From a virus: a stretch of 28,887 bases of DNA. Below, in pieces: positions 27,286 through 28,887 of the stretch. Made by a program: the position numbers and the translations under genes. Position 1 is the stretch's first letter; every line of letters begins with the position of its first letter. The stretch lies in the IMG/VR virus record IMGVR_UViG_3300032288_002427, positions 1-28,887 of that record. One strand, 5' to 3'. The notes beneath the pieces are model-generated. The model was not told where the DNA came from. It saw only the letters and a list, made by a program, of their open reading frames with translations, and made no database searches.

Positions 27286-27816
27286 ATGGCGAGCATCGAT
27301 GCAATCCGCGACCGGCTTCGTCTGCTGATTGACGACCCTGCTGGCGCATCACAAGAATTCACAAACGCCGAGTTGGAGGATGCGCTTGAGCGCCGCTCCG
27401 ACGAGGCGCGTTACTACCCGCTGGAGGAGCGCGAGTCCATCGCTCCCGGTGGGGTTGTCACCTATCTGACGTTCGATGCGCCGGTTGGCGACTGGGAAAC
27501 GAGTGTTGTTCTCGTTGACTCGTCGTACAACGTCCTGACACCGGCAACGAGCGACCCGGTCATTGGGCGCTGGACGTTCTCCACTGAGCCGTCCTACCCG
27601 GTGCTGATCACGGGGACGACCTACGACCTGTACGGTTCGGCTGGCGACCTGCTGCTGCAGTGGGCTACTCGCGAGTCGTGCGCCTTTGACGTAAGCGCAG
27701 ACGGCATCACCATGTCGCGCTCGCAGAAGGCCGAGATGAAGTCCGCGCAGGCGCGGGCGTATCACGCAAAGGCGCGAACGATGACGACAAACCTCGTTCG
27801 CACCGACGAGGCCTGA
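27286..27816 (+). CDS. Head-tail connector (adaptor) protein
   Basis: A 176-residue protein. It starts with a short helix set (DAIRDRLRLLIDDPAGASQEFTNAELEDAL), then beta strands, and ends with a helix (KAEMKSAQARAYHAKARTM). This order, and its place as the first gene after the capsid protein, fit the adaptor that docks below the portal (HK97 gp6/SPP1 gp15 role). Assignment is mainly by position and layout. Confidence 0.75.
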   Translation: MASIDAIRDRLRLLIDDPAGASQEFTNAELEDALERRSDEARYYPLEERESIAPGGVVTYLTFDAPVGDWETSVVLVDSSYNVLTPATSDPVIGRWTFSTEPSYPVLITGTTYDLYGSAGDLLLQWATRESCAFDVSADGITMSRSQKAEMKSAQARAYHAKARTMTTNLVRTDEA

Positions 27817-28178
27817 TGCTCTCGGCCCGCGATATTGCCTGCCTTGCAGCGGACGTCGCAACGGTGCAGCCCGACTCCATCACCCTTACTCGTGCAAGCG
27901 CAGCGTCGGATGGGCTTGGCGGGCGCACCAACACCTTCTCCACGGTGGCGACCTACGCTGCCCGCGTAGCGCCGGTCAGTACGCAGCAAGCCGAGGAGGA
28001 GGTCGGCGCACGCCTGAAGGACGGGATGTATTACCGCATCTCACTTCCGGCTGGCACCGATGTGCGCACCGCCGACCGCATCGTCTACGGCACGCTGACC
28101 CTTAGCGTTGAGGCCGTTATGTCTCCGGGGACGCTGGAAGTGGAACGCAAGGTGTTCGCGGTTCGGGCGGCGCGATGA
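27816..28178 (+). CDS. Head closure (stopper) protein
   Basis: A 120-residue protein from ATG 27816, overlapping the adaptor stop by one base. It is beta-rich (DSITLTRASAASDGLGGRTNTFSTVATYAARVAP) and ends VERKVFAVRAAR, like head-closure proteins of the SPP1 gp16 / lambda FII role. Position between adaptor and gp10-like genes supports this. Confidence 0.72.
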   Translation: MLSARDIACLAADVATVQPDSITLTRASAASDGLGGRTNTFSTVATYAARVAPVSTQQAEEEVGARLKDGMYYRISLPAGTDVRTADRIVYGTLTLSVEAVMSPGTLEVERKVFAVRAAR

Positions 28179-28507
28179 GCGTGCGCGTGATCAACAAGTT
28201 TCCGGCTGCTCTGGCAACTGTGGATGCAGCCAGATCCTCTGCGGTCACAAAGGCGACCACGCAGATCCGCGTGCATTCTCAAAAGATTGTGCCTGTCGAC
28301 ACCGGGGCGCTTCGTTCATCTGCCGAGACGAACATCGATCATGGCCCCGGAACAACGACAGGAGAAGTGTCGTACAACACCGGCTATGCCATCTACGTTG
28401 AGATGGGCACCAGCAAGATGGCCGCGCAGCCGTACCTGATCCCTGCATTCCGAACGGGCAGGCATGTGCTGATCGCTGACCTGATGCGCTGGGCAAGGTC
28501 GCTGTGA
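28175..28507 (+). CDS. HK97 gp10-like neck protein
   Basis: A 110-residue protein from ATG 28175 (4-nt overlap). The block HSQKIVPVDTGALRSSAETNI, then VSYNTGYAIYVEMGTSKMAAQPYLIPAF, is the signature of the HK97 gp10 family (PVDTGxLRxS, YAxxVExGT, AxPFLxPA). It works at the head-tail junction. Confidence 0.9.
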   Translation: MSVRVINKFPAALATVDAARSSAVTKATTQIRVHSQKIVPVDTGALRSSAETNIDHGPGTTTGEVSYNTGYAIYVEMGTSKMAAQPYLIPAFRTGRHVLIADLMRWARSL

Positions 28508-28887
28508 AAACCGTTGAGCAGATGCTTTACGCGACCCTCTCCGGCGATGCGACGCTTACGGGTCTTGCGCCTGCTGGTGTGTGGCGAGGCGTTGCGCCGT
28601 CAAACAAGGCGGTCGGAACGTGGGTAGTGTTCAACAGCATCTCAGCGGACGACATCTACACGTTCGACATTCGTGCGATGGTCGACTCGCTGTATCAGGT
28701 CAAGGCTATCGCCCCCGGCGAGTCGGCCTTGCCCGCATGGCAGGCTGCGGAGCGCATCGAAAGCTTGCTCACCGACCGCCCGCTTACAATAGCCAGCGGT
28801 TCACTTCTCATGATTCGACGTCAACAGATTGTCTCGCTGACCGAGACCGATGGCGGAGAGCAGTATCAGCATGCTGGTGGCCTTTAC
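28504..28887 (+). CDS. Tail terminator / tail completion protein (3'-truncated)
   Basis: GTG 28504 overlaps the preceding stop by 4 nt and the frame is open to the window edge (128 codons). MLYATLSGDATLTGLAP, then a strand set and the ending GGEQYQHAGGLY, resemble DUF3168/tail-terminator proteins, and the order gp10-like then terminator is standard. The stop lies outside the window, so the protein may be nearly complete. Confidence 0.78.
   Translation, partial: MKTVEQMLYATLSGDATLTGLAPAGVWRGVAPSNKAVGTWVVFNSISADDIYTFDIRAMVDSLYQVKAIAPGESALPAWQAAERIESLLTDRPLTIASGSLLMIRRQQIVSLTETDGGEQYQHAGGLY

Noticed and set aside
1-28887. CRISPR array, integrase or attachment site
   Set aside because: No regularly spaced repeats with unique spacers, no integrase-like gene and no tRNA-derived attachment site were seen. 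The 22-bp array is tandem without spacers.

Overview
The window is about 29 kb of a tailed, double-stranded DNA phage genome (siphovirus-type head and connector genes), with nearly every gene on the + strand. The host is most likely an actinobacterium. Three things suggest this: an Rpf-like secreted muralytic protein ending in the GWxxWxC pattern (16494-16979), frequent GTG/TTG starts, and GC-rich codon use. The host genus cannot be read from the sequence, and no tRNA gene was seen. Both window ends cut genes (2-205 and 28504-28887). || Layout: (1) 1-3164, end of the late region and lysis: a coiled-coil plus membrane protein, a small unknown, a metallophosphoesterase, a short helical protein, a CHAP endolysin, a two-helix holin and a zinc-ribbon protein. 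(2) 3240-12840, early region: a train of short operons of small, often acidic proteins, nearly all with the same kind of promoter and a strong AAGGAGAGAGACATG-type translation start. Recognisable members are two winged-helix/XRE regulators, a DUF932 protein, a DUF6891-type protein, a possible annealing protein, a RusA-like resolvase and an HNH-like protein. (3) 13084-14062: about 1 kb without credible genes but full of inverted repeats, read here as two promoter-driven structured RNAs that share a 5' hairpin module. (4) 14064-19627: more small cassettes, the Rpf-like protein, a ParB-domain/DNA-methyltransferase fusion and an HNH-like protein. (5) 19551-28887, packaging and head: small terminase, a 430-bp repeat-filled gap, large terminase, SPP1-type portal and MuF-like protein. 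An inserted block of early-type cassettes including an SSB-like protein follows, then scaffold, major capsid protein, connector genes and the start of a tail-terminator gene. || The most unusual content is regulatory. A promoter family occurs about a dozen times: a TTGTAAAG box 14-16 nt upstream of a -35 that is itself CTTGCAT, then 16-17 nt, a -10, and a TGTAAGCA/TTGCAAGC box near the start of transcription. All three boxes can be written as copies of one half-site, TTGYAAG, so one phage or host factor may control most early operons. The same TTTGTAAAG core recurs in the gap between the terminase genes, inside four 22-bp tandem repeats (AGAC at exact 9/13 spacing) and a larger field of AGAC/GTCT boxes. 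That field is a candidate packaging, replication or late-control site. Promoter, hairpin and structured-RNA calls come from reading the sequence by eye; no folding or database search was run.
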